From positions 83,617 to 124,000 of the forward strand of contig JAFWBI010000004.1 of the NCBI GenBank assembly GCA_017507215.1: 40,384 bases of DNA, given 5' to 3'. The position numbers and the translations under genes are program-made. Positions within the stretch are counted from its first letter, which is position 1, and each line of letters starts with the position of its first letter. The DNA is from Clostridia bacterium (GTDB lineage: Bacteria; Bacillota; Clostridia; Christensenellales; UBA1242). The notes under the pieces are model-generated. The model saw nothing but the letters and a program-made list of their open reading frames with translations. It did no database searches and was not told where the DNA came from. This document shows, in pieces, positions 1 to 7,545 of this stretch.

Positions 1-471
1 ACACTTTTCTATACATGGCAAAAAGACTTTGACTCAGAAATTCCTTATGGTGAAATTGATGAAGAAGTGCTTCTTGAATGTGAAATGAGCACGGTTAAGT
101 TTGAAAAGTGCATGATGGAAAACAAGTTCCATATGTGTATGTATGAGCTTGACAGTTTCCTTAGAAACATCAACAAATATTGGACAAAGAATTTTGTTCA
201 AGATGACAAAACGCAAGAAGAAAAGTGCATTATCAACACACTTCATTATGCAAAAGTTGCGATGGTTATGCTTCACTCAGTTGCTCCAACAAGCATTGAA
301 AACTTGGCAGATTATCTTGGAGTTTCAGAAGATGTGTTTACATGGGACAGGGTTAATGAGCCAATCTATAATTTCTTTGAAAATAAAGAACATCACAAAC
401 CAAAATTTATTGAAGCTAGATTCGACTTCTTTAAAAAGCATCCAAGTCAATTTGAAGCTGTTTCTGAATAG
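1..471 (+). CDS. metG: Methionyl-tRNA synthetase, C-terminal part (5' truncated by window)
   Basis: The reading frame is open from base 1 and ends at a TAG at 469-471, so only the last 156 codons are present. The visible part is alpha-helical and ends in a segment reading FDFFKKHPSQF. It also contains a VAPTSIENLADYLG stretch that resembles the anticodon-binding helical bundle of class I MetRS, where a VAP(T/R) helix precedes the C-terminus. The enzyme charges tRNA-Met in the cytoplasm. No catalytic motif (HIGH or KMSKS) is in view, so the call rests on the C-terminal domain only. There is no appended tRNA-binding (EMAP-like) domain. A strong terminator follows directly. A different class I synthetase with a similar helical bundle is the main alternative. 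Confidence 0.7.
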   Translation, partial: TLFYTWQKDFDSEIPYGEIDEEVLLECEMSTVKFEKCMMENKFHMCMYELDSFLRNINKYWTKNFVQDDKTQEEKCIINTLHYAKVAMVMLHSVAPTSIENLADYLGVSEDVFTWDRVNEPIYNFFENKEHHKPKFIEARFDFFKKHPSQFEAVSE

Positions 472-483
472 ATTTTTTAAGCA

Positions 484-511
484 AAACCCACGAGTGATTT
501 CGTGGGTTTTT
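484..511 (+). terminator. Intrinsic terminator after metG
   Basis: A perfect 10-bp stem (AAACCCACGA / TCGTGGGTTT) closes a 6-nt loop and runs into a short T tract, 12 bases after the metG stop. Confidence 0.9.
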
Positions 512-514
512 ATA

Positions 515-543
515 TTGACATTATTTGATTATAATAGTATAAT
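515..543 (+). promoter_or_regulatory. Consensus sigma-A promoter for the HExxH gene
   Basis: TTGACA at 515-520, a 17-bp spacer and TATAAT at 538-543 give a perfect match to the vegetative promoter. It starts immediately behind the metG terminator and implies a short 5' leader. Confidence 0.88.
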
Positions 544-581
544 TAATGTATAATAAAAAATCTGTGGAAAAGGAGATTTTT

Positions 582-1736
582 ATGGCAGTAATTGAATCAA
601 AATTACCTGTTTCAAGCGATAAAGATTTTGAAGCTGTTAAAGAAAAATATTTGAGCCAAGTGGTTAGGAAACGTCGTGACCAAGCTTATAATATCAAAGT
701 TTTGCAAGCCTGCAGATGGATTCATGATGAAAAGTGTGACGCAGGAAAACCAGGTGGTGTGATTGCGTATACAAATATGAGCAATATTTATTATGGAAAA
801 GGCTATTCGCCAGACAAAACAAAACTTGCAATCTTCCATGAACTTGACCACATGAGAAAAGGCAATCAACATAGAAACTTTTCAAGCTTAGGGGTTGTGG
901 TTAACTCTCACAAAGACCCAGGCAGAGTGACTATTAGAAGACCAGATAGAACAATTTTCTTTGAAGAAGGTTTTGCTCATGCAAACTCATATTCATTCTA
1001 TAAAGACGCATATTCAACTGGTGAAGCTGAAAAAGATAAAGAAGTGTTTAAGGAAATTGATGACTTTTATAAAGGTTCACCATATAAATATAACGTTGAC
1101 GTAACATCACAACTTATCAAGCTTTTAAATTCTCATTTGAAGCAAGAAGGCAAAAAGATGGACCTTGCTAAGTTTGAACAGCTTGTAATGAAAAGAAATA
1201 AAAAGGGTGATGAAACACTTGATAATATGTTCTATAAAATAACAGGTGACAAAACATTCTTTAAAAAGATTGAAAAGAGATTGAATTATTATGGAACATA
1301 TATCTATCAGAAAACAGAAGATAAAAAACCCGACTTTGATGCAGACATGAAGGCAAGAGATGCAGTGAAAGAAGTTGATGCCATGATTGTTTATGCTCAA
1401 AAGATTCAAGATGGTTATGCAAAGAAATTATCATTCTTTGACAGACTCTTTAATAGATATGGAAAACAAAGAAAGACAATCGAATCACTTTTCGGTCAAA
1501 GACCAAACTATGCAAGTTCTTTCTATGCTATGATTGATGGCGACACAACAACAGCATTTGCAGCACACAGAGAAGCTGAACTTGATGTTTCAACTGACAC
1601 ATATGGTCGTGATGATGACTTGTATCATGAAACAGGATATGGTGCAGATTATTACGATGAGCCAGAAGAAGACAAAACAGAAGCTGAAGCTGATGCTGAT
1701 ACTGCTGAGCCTGAAGCTGATGAAATGGATAAATAA
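582..1736 (+). CDS. Hypothetical protein with HExxH zinc-metalloprotease-like motif
   Basis: The 384-residue product starts at ATG 582, which sits 6 bases after AAGGAG; an upstream in-frame ATG at 546 overlaps the promoter and has no ribosome binding site. Residues 84-90 read IFHELDH, an HExxH zinc-binding helix (H86, E87, H90). About 40 residues later FFEEGFAHANS (E128/E129) resembles the third-ligand helix of gluzincin-type peptidases. There is no signal peptide or membrane segment, so it is probably cytoplasmic. The last ~50 residues are very acidic (Asp/Glu/Ala runs) and probably disordered. It is monocistronic, flanked by terminators. I cannot name the family. A second HExxH protein (HELTH) begins at 38946 with an equally strong promoter. 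Peptidase activity is inferred from the motif only. Confidence 0.6.
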   Translation: MAVIESKLPVSSDKDFEAVKEKYLSQVVRKRRDQAYNIKVLQACRWIHDEKCDAGKPGGVIAYTNMSNIYYGKGYSPDKTKLAIFHELDHMRKGNQHRNFSSLGVVVNSHKDPGRVTIRRPDRTIFFEEGFAHANSYSFYKDAYSTGEAEKDKEVFKEIDDFYKGSPYKYNVDVTSQLIKLLNSHLKQEGKKMDLAKFEQLVMKRNKKGDETLDNMFYKITGDKTFFKKIEKRLNYYGTYIYQKTEDKKPDFDADMKARDAVKEVDAMIVYAQKIQDGYAKKLSFFDRLFNRYGKQRKTIESLFGQRPNYASSFYAMIDGDTTTAFAAHREAELDVSTDTYGRDDDLYHETGYGADYYDEPEEDKTEAEADADTAEPEADEMDK

Positions 1737-1743
1737 AACAAAA

Positions 1744-1769
1744 ACTCACGAAATCTCGTGAGTTTTTTT
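1744..1769 (+). terminator. Intrinsic terminator, probably bidirectional
   Basis: ACTCACGA / TCGTGAGT stem with a 4-nt loop and a T7 tract. The upstream A-rich flank also gives a U tract for the convergent tspO transcript ending at 1776. Confidence 0.87.
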
Positions 1770-1775
1770 ATGTCT

Positions 1776-2324
1776 TTATAAAAAGTTGATTAAAACGAGC
1801 CCAAGTGTTAAGTAAAGCGCATAGATTAGCCAAAGGGTATAAATGTTAAATATTATGCCGGCAGGAAGATTGCAATAAAAATAGCGATACATAACCACGC
1901 AGGCTGATGCTATCATTAAAATTAGCCAGATGACGGAAAAGATAGCCCAGTCTAGTCTGAAAAAGAAAAGTGGCCACAAAATGTTAAAAAACATATGAAC
2001 AAAATATAAAATCAAGTTTAGTTTTCGGTCTTTTTCTTTAATTTCTTTATCTCGCCACATTAAAAATGTTGAAACACCGATTGCGATATATATTATTGAC
2101 CATGCAATAGGAAAGACTATTTTTGGCACCGTGAATGGTGGCATTTCATAATTTTGAAAATTGAACATTTTTCCACCAAGAAGAGAAGCGATGCCACCAA
2201 GAAGCAGTGTTCCACCGATAAAAATTAATGCGTCGAGCCACCAAACATGTTTAATGAAAAATTTACCAGATTCAGATGCTTGATTATCATTATTTGCAAT
2301 ATTTTGCGTTTTTGTTTGATTCAT
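1776..2324 (-). CDS. tspO: TspO/MBR family membrane protein (tryptophan-rich sensory protein)
   Basis: The 182-residue product has an N-terminal polar tail of about 25 residues followed by five hydrophobic segments, the TspO fold. Family features visible are a PPFTVPKIVFPIAWSIIYIA segment (the usual W-x-P-P...VFP-x-W-T-x-LY pattern), MFFNILWPLFFF (the N-x-x-W-P/S-x-LFF helix) and the Trp/Tyr-rich last helix. Family members bind porphyrins and other tetrapyrroles or cholesterol-like ligands and are linked to stress signalling; the physiological ligand here is unknown. The start has AGGAGA 6 bases upstream. It is divergent from the ABC-F gene and convergent with the HExxH gene, sharing its terminator. 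No haem pathway genes are nearby. Confidence 0.9.
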   Translation of the reverse strand: MNQTKTQNIANNDNQASESGKFFIKHVWWLDALIFIGGTLLLGGIASLLGGKMFNFQNYEMPPFTVPKIVFPIAWSIIYIAIGVSTFLMWRDKEIKEKDRKLNLILYFVHMFFNILWPLFFFRLDWAIFSVIWLILMIASACVVMYRYFYCNLPAGIIFNIYTLWLIYALYLTLGLVLINFL

Positions 2325-2390
2325 TGATATCTCCTAAATCAATTATTGACAAAATAAAATTTATTATACTTTTTTATTCCGGTTAAAACA

Positions 2391-2420
2391 TTGACAAGAT
2401 TTGATTAAATGACTTATAAT
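2391..2420 (+). promoter_or_regulatory. Sigma-A promoter for the ABC-F gene
   Basis: TTGACA 2391-2396, 18-bp spacer, TATAAT 2415-2420. On the opposite strand a TATAAT reads at 2368-2363 but has no well-spaced -35 partner, so the tspO promoter is not assigned. Confidence 0.83.
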
Positions 2421-2453
2421 TGTAACGTAATAATTAATTTGGGGAAGTATGAA

Positions 2454-4025
2454 ATGATTAGTGTTAATAATGTAAGATTACAATTTGGTGGTAGGGTTTT
2501 ATTTGAAGACGTAAACCTTAAGTTTGAAGATGGTCACTGCTACGGCATTATTGGTGCAAATGGTGCAGGAAAGTCTACATTTTTGAAACTTATCACTAAG
2601 CAAATTGAACCAAGTTCTGGTGATATTGTTATTGATAAAGGTAAACGTTTAAGTGTTTTGGGTCAAGACCAAAAGGCTTGGGACGATTACACTGTTCTTT
2701 CAACTGTTATGCACGGCTATGATAGACTTATGGAAATCATGAAAGAAAAAGACGAGCTTTATGCAAAGCCAGATTTCACTGAAGCTGATGGAATTCGTGC
2801 AGGCGAACTTGAAAATGAATTTATGGAAATCGGTGGTTGGGAAGCTGAAAGTGAAGCTCAAAACCTTCTTAATGAACTTGGAATTCATGAAGAATTCTTT
2901 GAAGTTTTGATGCGTGACTTAGAGCCAAAACTTAAAGTTAAAGTTTTGCTTGCAAAGGCACTCTTTAAAAATCCAGACATCTTGATTCTCGACGAACCTA
3001 CAAACAACCTTGATGCAAAAACTGTTAACTGGCTTGAAAACTTCTTGCTCGAGTTTGAAAACTTGGTTATTGTTGTTTCACACAACCGTTATTTCTTGAA
3101 TAAAATATGTACTAACATTTGCGATATTGACTATGGCAAAATCGAAATGTTTGTTGGAAACTATGATTTCTGGTATGAAACCAGCCAACTTTTGCAACGC
3201 CAAGCAAAAGAACAAAACAAAAAATCTGAACAAAGAGCAAAAGAACTTAAAGAGTTTATTGCAAGATTTGCTGCTAATGCTTCAAAAAGCAAACAAGCAA
3301 CAAGCAGAAAGAAAGAACTTGAAAAACTTGAGTTTGTTGACATTAAGCCATCTATGAGAAAATATCCTTATGTTGACTTCAAGCCAAACAGAGAAGTTGG
3401 AAATGAAATTCTTTCAGTTACAAACCTTACAAAGAATGGTCTTTTTGAAAACATTTCATTCACGGTTCATAAAGGCGATAAAATTGCATTTATTTGTGAA
3501 AATGCAAATGTTATCACAACATTATTTAAGATTTTGCTTGGAGAAGATTCTGCTGACGGTGGAAACTTTGAATGGGGTTCAACTGTGACTGTTGGATATC
3601 TTCCTGAAAACAACGACTCATTCTTCAAAAACTGTGGTTTGTCACTTGTTGATTGGCTTGCACAATATTCAAATGATAAAGACCAAACATTCCTTAGAAG
3701 CTGGCTTGGAAGAATGCTATTTTCTGGTGAAGAAGCACAAAAGAAAGCAAACTGCATTTCGGGTGGCGAAAAGGTTAGATGTATGCTTGCAAGAGCAATG
3801 CTCTCTGGTGCGAATGTTCTTATTTTTGACGAACCAACAAACCACCTTGACCTTGAAAGCATCACATCACTCAACAAAGGTATGATTAATTACAAATCAC
3901 CAATCTTATTCACAAGTCAAGACCACGAACTTTTGCAAACTGTTGCAAATCGTATTATTGAAATTGATAAAACTAAGATATTTGATAAAGAAATTTCTTA
4001 TAACTCATATCTTGGGCTTGATTAA
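2454..4025 (+). CDS. ykpA: ABC-F family ATPase, YkpA/YbiT type
   Basis: The 523-residue protein has two ABC domains joined by the charged linker typical of ABC-F translation factors, and no membrane segments. NBD1 has Walker A GANGAGKST and Walker B ILILDEPTNNLD. The linker carries the SANASKSKQATSRKK-type motif (here AANASKSKQATSRKK) characteristic of YkpA/YbiT. NBD2 has signature SGGEKVRCMLARAML and Walker B LIFDEPTNHLDLES, but its Walker A is replaced by ENANVITTL. As I recall, B. subtilis YkpA also has a degenerate NBD2 P-loop, so this is a subfamily trait. The H-switch His of NBD2 is Gln (TSQDHE) and the NBD1 signature is MRDLEPKLKVK. ABC-F proteins bind the ribosomal E site and act on stalled or initiating ribosomes. 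ATG 2454 is chosen because GGGGAAG precedes it; an upstream ATG at 2409 lies in the promoter. Confidence 0.93.
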   Translation: MISVNNVRLQFGGRVLFEDVNLKFEDGHCYGIIGANGAGKSTFLKLITKQIEPSSGDIVIDKGKRLSVLGQDQKAWDDYTVLSTVMHGYDRLMEIMKEKDELYAKPDFTEADGIRAGELENEFMEIGGWEAESEAQNLLNELGIHEEFFEVLMRDLEPKLKVKVLLAKALFKNPDILILDEPTNNLDAKTVNWLENFLLEFENLVIVVSHNRYFLNKICTNICDIDYGKIEMFVGNYDFWYETSQLLQRQAKEQNKKSEQRAKELKEFIARFAANASKSKQATSRKKELEKLEFVDIKPSMRKYPYVDFKPNREVGNEILSVTNLTKNGLFENISFTVHKGDKIAFICENANVITTLFKILLGEDSADGGNFEWGSTVTVGYLPENNDSFFKNCGLSLVDWLAQYSNDKDQTFLRSWLGRMLFSGEEAQKKANCISGGEKVRCMLARAMLSGANVLIFDEPTNHLDLESITSLNKGMINYKSPILFTSQDHELLQTVANRIIEIDKTKIFDKEISYNSYLGLD

Positions 4026-4110
4026 TTTTAGAAAAATTAATGGCTGGGCAGTGGTGTGCATAACCTGCACACCCAGCTCAAAAATTTTAAAAATAATTTT
4101 AATTTTTTTG

Positions 4111-4139
4111 TTGACATTTAAAATAAGATAGTGTATTAT
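4111..4139 (+). promoter_or_regulatory. Sigma-A promoter for the tRNA cluster
   Basis: TTGACA 4111-4116, 17-bp spacer, TATTAT 4134-4139, about 30 bases before the first tRNA and with no other promoter inside the cluster. Confidence 0.82.
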
Positions 4140-4168
4140 TATCTCGTTAGTCTAATGCAAGCACCTAT

Positions 4169-4245
4169 CGGGGTGTAGCGCAGTTTGGTAGCGCGCGCGG
4201 TTTGGGTCCGTGAGGTCGTGAGTTCGAGTCTCGCCACCCCGACCA
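4169..4245 (+). tRNA. tRNA-Pro (TGG)
   Basis: CGGGGTG/CACCCCG acceptor stem, anticodon loop TTTGGGT with anticodon TGG, TTCGAGT T-loop and encoded CCA end (77 nt). Confidence 0.96.
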
Positions 4246-4266
4246 ATAGTTTGCTTAGATTACCAT

Positions 4267-4343
4267 GGGCCTTTAGCTCAGTTGGTTAGAGCGACCGGCT
4301 CATAACCGGTTGGTCCGCGGTTCAAGTCCGTGAAGGCCCACCA
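4267..4343 (+). tRNA. tRNA with CAT anticodon (elongator Met or lysidine-modified Ile2)
   Basis: GGGCCTT/AAGGCCC acceptor stem, anticodon stem ACCGG/CCGGT around loop CTCATAA, encoded CCA. The first acceptor pair is a normal G-C, so it is not an initiator with a mismatched 1-72 pair. The GGNCCTTTAGCTC start and CTCATAA loop resemble tRNAs read as Ile2 (TilS substrate) in other Firmicutes, but I cannot separate Ile2 from elongator Met by eye. Confidence 0.9.
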
Positions 4344-4368
4344 AAAAAATTAAATAACCAAATCATAT

Positions 4369-4445
4369 GGCCCAGTAGCTCAGTTGGTTAGAGCGCCAGC
4401 CTGTCACGCTGGAGGTCGACGGTTCGAGCCCGTTCTGGGTCGCCA
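4369..4445 (+). tRNA. tRNA-Asp (GTC)
   Basis: GGCCCAG/CTGGGTC acceptor stem, anticodon stem CCAGC/GCTGG around CTGTCAC, discriminator G and encoded CCA, as expected for tRNA-Asp. Confidence 0.96.
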
Positions 4446-4481
4446 TATTTTTTTACTTATTTTTATCAAAAAATAAGATAT

Positions 4482-4557
4482 GCCTCGGTAGCTCAGTCGG
4501 TAGAGCATGAGACTGAAAATCTCAGTGTCGGTGGTTCGATTCCGCCCCGCGGCACCA
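4482..4557 (+). tRNA. tRNA-Phe (GAA)
   Basis: Anticodon stem TGAGA/TCTCA closes loop CTGAAAA (anticodon GAA); T-arm GGTGG/CCGCC, discriminator A and encoded CCA. The acceptor stem GCCTCGG/CCGCGGC contains an internal T-C mismatch at pair 4-69, the only non-pairing position among the six acceptor stems of the cluster. Confidence 0.94.
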
Positions 4558-4584
4558 AACTCCGGCGAAAGCTGGGGCACACTT

Positions 4585-4659
4585 GCCGGTGTGGCTCAAT
4601 GGTAGAGCATCTGACTTGTAATCAGACGGTTGTTGGTTCGATTCCGACCACCGGCTCCA
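4585..4659 (+). tRNA. tRNA-Thr (TGT)
   Basis: GCCGGTG/CACCGGC acceptor stem, anticodon stem TCTGA/TCAGA around CTTGTAA (anticodon TGT), discriminator T, encoded CCA. Confidence 0.95.
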
Positions 4660-4662
4660 CTT

Positions 4663-4748
4663 GGGTAGATTGCAGAGCGGCCAAATGCAACGGACTGTAA
4701 ATCCGTCGACTTTCGTCTTCGGTGGTTCGAATCCACCTCTGCCCACCA
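4663..4748 (+). tRNA. tRNA-Tyr (GTA)
   Basis: Class II tRNA of 86 nt. GGGTAGA/TCTGCCC acceptor stem, anticodon stem ACGGA/TCCGT around CTGTAAA (anticodon GTA), long variable arm with a hairpin, encoded CCA. It follows tRNA-Thr by only 3 bases. Confidence 0.95.
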
Positions 4749-4750
4749 AA

Positions 4751-4781
4751 AAGACTTATGATTTCTCATAAGTCTTTTTTT
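4751..4781 (+). terminator. Terminator of the tRNA operon
   Basis: Perfect 10-bp stem AAGACTTATG/CATAAGTCTT with a 6-nt loop and T7 tract, directly after the tRNA-Tyr CCA. Confidence 0.93.
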
Positions 4782-4789
4782 GTTGCATC

Positions 4790-4818
4790 TTGAAAAGGGG
4801 AGTTTGCTGTGGTATAAT
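4790..4818 (+). promoter_or_regulatory. Sigma-A promoter for the HAD phosphatase gene
   Basis: TTGAAA 4790-4795, 17-bp spacer, TATAAT 4813-4818, 19 bases before the start codon. Confidence 0.82.
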
Positions 4819-4837
4819 ACTAGCAGGAGTGAATATT

Positions 4838-5596
4838 ATGAAAGAAATTACAGGTAAGCTTTTAGATAAAAAATATTTCATTTTTGATATTGATGGCACA
4901 CTTGTTGATTCAATGCCTATGTGGAATTTGATTGACCAAAAAGTGCTTTTTGATAATTTTGGAATCGCTGTTGCTGCAGAAGACATTAAAGCTTTTCGTG
5001 ATAGCATTTTATATGATGACAGACATGTTAGTGGTGATATTTATGCGATTTATTATGAAGAGTTTGTGAAACTGTTTAATCTTGGAATCACAGGAAAAGA
5101 CTTTAAACGACTTAGATATAACTTAGCAACACATCTTTCTGTTTATGAGCTTGATTTCAAAAACGGAGCACCTGAGTTTTTGAATGTGTTGAAGATGCTT
5201 GGTAAAAAGATTGGGGTGGCAACAACCACAACAAGAAAGCAATATAGCATTTATGAAGATTTGAATCAAAAGATGATTAAGCAAGCACCACTTAAAAAGA
5301 TAGTTGATGCAGTTGTTCTTTGTGAAGATGTGACAAGAAAGAAACCAGACCCTGAAGCATATTTGAAGGTAATGCAAATGCTTGGGGCAAAACCTGAAGA
5401 GTGCATTGTTTTTGAAGATAGTTTGAACGGTGTTATGGCTGCAAAAACTGCAGGCATCGAAGTTTGTTCTGTTTATGATGAATCAGCAAGAAACGAACAA
5501 GATGTTATTGCAAAGATTGCCGATTATAAAGTTGAATCATTTTCAGAACTTGTTAACACTTTGGGGCTTGACAAACCACAAGGTCAACCTGAATAA
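4838..5596 (+). CDS. HAD-superfamily phosphatase (beta-phosphoglucomutase/PGP-like)
   Basis: The 252-residue soluble protein has all four HAD motifs: motif I DIDGTLVDS with the nucleophile Asp17, motif II Thr in the GVATTTTRKQ strand, motif III Lys in RKKPDPEAY, and motif IV VFEDSLNGVMAAKTAG. The helical cap lies between motifs I and II (C1 cap), as in phosphoglycolate phosphatase and beta-phosphoglucomutase. Motif II lies in a run of four threonines (T-T-T-T-R). Substrate cannot be told from sequence; small sugar or organic phosphates are typical. ATG 4838 follows AGGAG by 8 bases. The gene is monocistronic between its own promoter and a terminator. Confidence 0.88.
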   Translation: MKEITGKLLDKKYFIFDIDGTLVDSMPMWNLIDQKVLFDNFGIAVAAEDIKAFRDSILYDDRHVSGDIYAIYYEEFVKLFNLGITGKDFKRLRYNLATHLSVYELDFKNGAPEFLNVLKMLGKKIGVATTTTRKQYSIYEDLNQKMIKQAPLKKIVDAVVLCEDVTRKKPDPEAYLKVMQMLGAKPEECIVFEDSLNGVMAAKTAGIEVCSVYDESARNEQDVIAKIADYKVESFSELVNTLGLDKPQGQPE

Positions 5597-5604
5597 GATA
5601 ATTG

Positions 5605-5632
5605 CCACTGGTTTTGCCAGTGGTTTTGTTTT
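5605..5632 (+). terminator. Intrinsic terminator after the HAD gene
   Basis: CCACTGG/CCAGTGG stem with a TTTTG loop followed by TTTTGTTTTG. Confidence 0.86.
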
Positions 5633-5660
5633 GCAAAAAATAAAAGCATTATGATATAAT
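5631..5660 (+). promoter_or_regulatory. Sigma-A promoter for the histidine phosphatase operon
   Basis: TTGCAA 5631-5636, 18-bp spacer, TATAAT 5655-5660; GTAGGAG and ATG 5682 follow. Confidence 0.75.
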
Positions 5661-5681
5661 GAGTTTGTAGGAGAACTTTTT

Positions 5682-6221
5682 ATGATTGAGATTAAATATT
5701 TTGTTCATGCAACAACAGTTGATAATATGGCAAAAAGAGCAACAGGTTGGCTTCAAGGTGAGCTTTCTGAAAAAGGAATTGCACAGGCAAAAAATCTTGC
5801 TGAAGTGATTAAAGATGAAGAATTTGATGTTGTGATTTCATCAGACCTTAAAAGAGCGATTGATTCTGCAAAAATCAACTTTTCTGGGCGTGATGTTGAA
5901 ATGAAGACTGATTTTAGAATTCGTGAGTGCAACTATGGCGATTTAGACGGAAAAGATAGCGCTCTTGTGAAATATGAAGAGCATATTGAAGAGCCATTTC
6001 CAAATGGCGAGTCAATGAAAGATGTTGAAAACAGAATTCGTGATTTTGTGGCGTTTTTAAAAGAAAATTATGATGGAAAAAAAGTGGCTATTGTTGCGCA
6101 TAAAGCTCCACAACTTGCACTTAATGTTGTGCTTAATAAAATGACTTGGGAAGATGCAATTGCGACTGACTGGAGAAAAACTGGTGCTTGGCAACCAGGC
6201 TGGAAGTTTGTGGTTGAATAG
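5682..6221 (+). CDS. Histidine phosphatase (phosphoglycerate mutase-like) family protein
   Basis: The 179-residue protein shows the family core. H9 is the phosphorylated His, in FVHATTVDN. The second half carries SSDLKRAIDSA (phosphate-binding Arg), IRECNYGDLDG (general-acid Glu) and VAHKAP (His140). The Arg of the usual RHG motif is Val, giving VHA. As I recall, related phosphatases reading VHSTT/VHGTT exist in Firmicutes, so this looks like a subfamily trait and not decay. Substrates are probably small phosphoesters; the specific one is unknown. It is the first gene of a tight run that continues with an unknown gene 11 bases downstream. RBS GTAGGAG. Confidence 0.85.
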   Translation: MIEIKYFVHATTVDNMAKRATGWLQGELSEKGIAQAKNLAEVIKDEEFDVVISSDLKRAIDSAKINFSGRDVEMKTDFRIRECNYGDLDGKDSALVKYEEHIEEPFPNGESMKDVENRIRDFVAFLKENYDGKKVAIVAHKAPQLALNVVLNKMTWEDAIATDWRKTGAWQPGWKFVVE

Positions 6222-6232
6222 GAGATGCTGTT

Positions 6233-6964
6233 ATGCAATTAAGTGATATTTCTGAAAGATATCAGAAAGTGTTGGTTACGGTTTCAATGGGGTTTCGAAC
6301 AGAAGAAGATGTTGTGAAAAATGGTCTTCATATTTTTCATAAAACAGATAAAGATAAATGCGTGTCATTTGTTAAAGATTTATTTGAAATTAAGAGTAAT
6401 GTGCTGGCTTTAAAAATTAAGCCAACAGGATTTCGCTCAGAGCATATTAATATAAAAACCATAGAAGACTTAGAAAATTTTGTTTTTAATATTGATTCAA
6501 TTTTTGATGAAAAAAATGAAATTTGGGTGGTTGAAAGCTCAGCAAAAGAATGTTGGAGATGCAGATTATACCTTGGTGACGACATTGTGAATTTTGATAG
6601 GTTTGAAATGGCATATAGCATAAATGACCATATTCTTGACGAGTTGCAAAATGACTTTTCAAATAAAGAAACACCTTATGTTATATATAAAAAAGATGGG
6701 AAAAATTCAAGGTTTGTTATCGAAAAATCAAATTTAAATGAGCAATTAAAGACAAAGACAGATTCTATTTTTGAAGACGTTTATTCAAAATTTAATGTAC
6801 AAATCAAACAAGTTAAGAAAGATTTGCAATTTTTAGGATTAAATGGAATCTCTTTGGATATTCGTGTGAATGAAGGGTATGATTTTCATGACTTTGATGT
6901 TGGATATCTAGACATTAAAAAGGTGATTGAATTTTATGTTATTCCATATTTAAAAATAAAATAG
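6233..6964 (+). CDS. Hypothetical protein, 243 aa
   Basis: I do not recognise this family. The protein is soluble, has no signal peptide or membrane helix and no obvious metal or nucleotide motif. It alternates beta-like hydrophobic stretches (for example NVLALKIKPTGF, EIWVVESSAK, RCRLYLGDDIV) with charged loops, and two Cys (ECWRCR) lie close together near residue 105. Coding status is supported by TAGGAG at the correct distance before ATG 6233 and by its place between the histidine phosphatase (11-base gap) and the Nudix gene (9-base gap), so it is almost certainly co-transcribed with both. Confidence 0.75.
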   Translation: MQLSDISERYQKVLVTVSMGFRTEEDVVKNGLHIFHKTDKDKCVSFVKDLFEIKSNVLALKIKPTGFRSEHINIKTIEDLENFVFNIDSIFDEKNEIWVVESSAKECWRCRLYLGDDIVNFDRFEMAYSINDHILDELQNDFSNKETPYVIYKKDGKNSRFVIEKSNLNEQLKTKTDSIFEDVYSKFNVQIKQVKKDLQFLGLNGISLDIRVNEGYDFHDFDVGYLDIKKVIEFYVIPYLKIK

Positions 6965-6973
6965 GAGCTGTTT

Positions 6974-7545
6974 ATGGAATTTAATCTTTTAGCAGAATTG
7001 AAAAGCTATCAGCCATTTGATGAAACAGAAAAGAAAAACTTGAGAAAGTTATTGGTTTTTTGGAAACTGGCGAAAATTTATATTCAAGAACAAACCTTGA
7101 AGGTCATGTGACAGCAGGTGGTTTTATTTGTGATGAGTTTGGAAATATCCTGATTCACAGGCATAAAAATTCAGTGCATTGGCTTCAATTTGGTGGGCAC
7201 TCAGACGGAAATGCGAATTCGTTTGAAGTGGCTGTGCGTGAAATTAATGAAGAATCTGGAATCTTCGAGCTTAAGCTTATATCTGATAAAATTTTGGACG
7301 TTGATGTGCATGTGGTGGCAAACAATGAAAAGAAAAAAGAGCCACAGCACTTGCATTATGACATCAACTTTTTGTTTGTGACAAACAATAAAGATTTTGT
7401 TATTTCAGATGAATCTGAAGAGATAAAATGGATTCCAATCAGCGAGATGCTTAGCTGGCTTGGTGGCACAAGTGAAAGCAAAATTAGAATCAGCAAAAAG
7501 GTTCAAAAACTGTATAGTGAAAAACCTGAAATGTTCAAATTTTAG
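6974..7545 (+). pseudogene. Nudix hydrolase gene split by a -1 frameshift
   Basis: A good start (TAGGAGCTGTTT-ATG 6974) opens MEFNLLAELKSYQPFDETEK, the usual N-terminus of a Firmicutes Nudix subfamily. That frame runs out at a stop after about 45 codons. The rest of the protein continues in the -1 frame from about 7036: LEKVIGFLETGENLYSR, GHVTAGGFICDEFGN, then Nudix box GGHSDGN...REINEESGI, ending at TAG 7543. Joined at 7039-7042 the product would be about 190 residues and read naturally through the seam. The seam follows GAAAAAC, which resembles a -1 slippery heptamer (X-XXY-YYZ). It may therefore be a programmed frameshift, a one-base deletion (TTG-GAG to TTGAG) or an assembly error. The downstream part alone could start at TTG 7060, but without a ribosome binding site. 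Nudix enzymes hydrolyse nucleoside diphosphate derivatives. Confidence 0.8.

Noticed and set aside
2454..4025. Degenerate P-loop in the second domain of the ABC-F protein
   Set aside because: As I recall it, B. subtilis YkpA shows the same change, so I treat it as a family feature. Only the additional His-to-Gln in the H-switch seems individual.
4522..4749. Minus-strand ORF of 75 codons over the tRNA genes
   Set aside because: It is the antisense of tRNA-Phe, -Thr and -Tyr; GGFEPP-like and ESNQQPSD/ESNHRH-like peptides are the usual artefacts of translating tRNA genes.
5682..6221. Loss of Arg in the RHG motif of the histidine phosphatase
   Set aside because: As I recall, related proteins with VHSTT or VHGTT exist, so it looks like a subfamily trait; all other catalytic residues are present.
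6974..7110. Stop-codon reassignment to explain the broken Nudix frame
   Set aside because: TGA, TAA and TAG all serve as ordinary stops in neighbouring genes, and the Nudix case needs a frame change, not readthrough.
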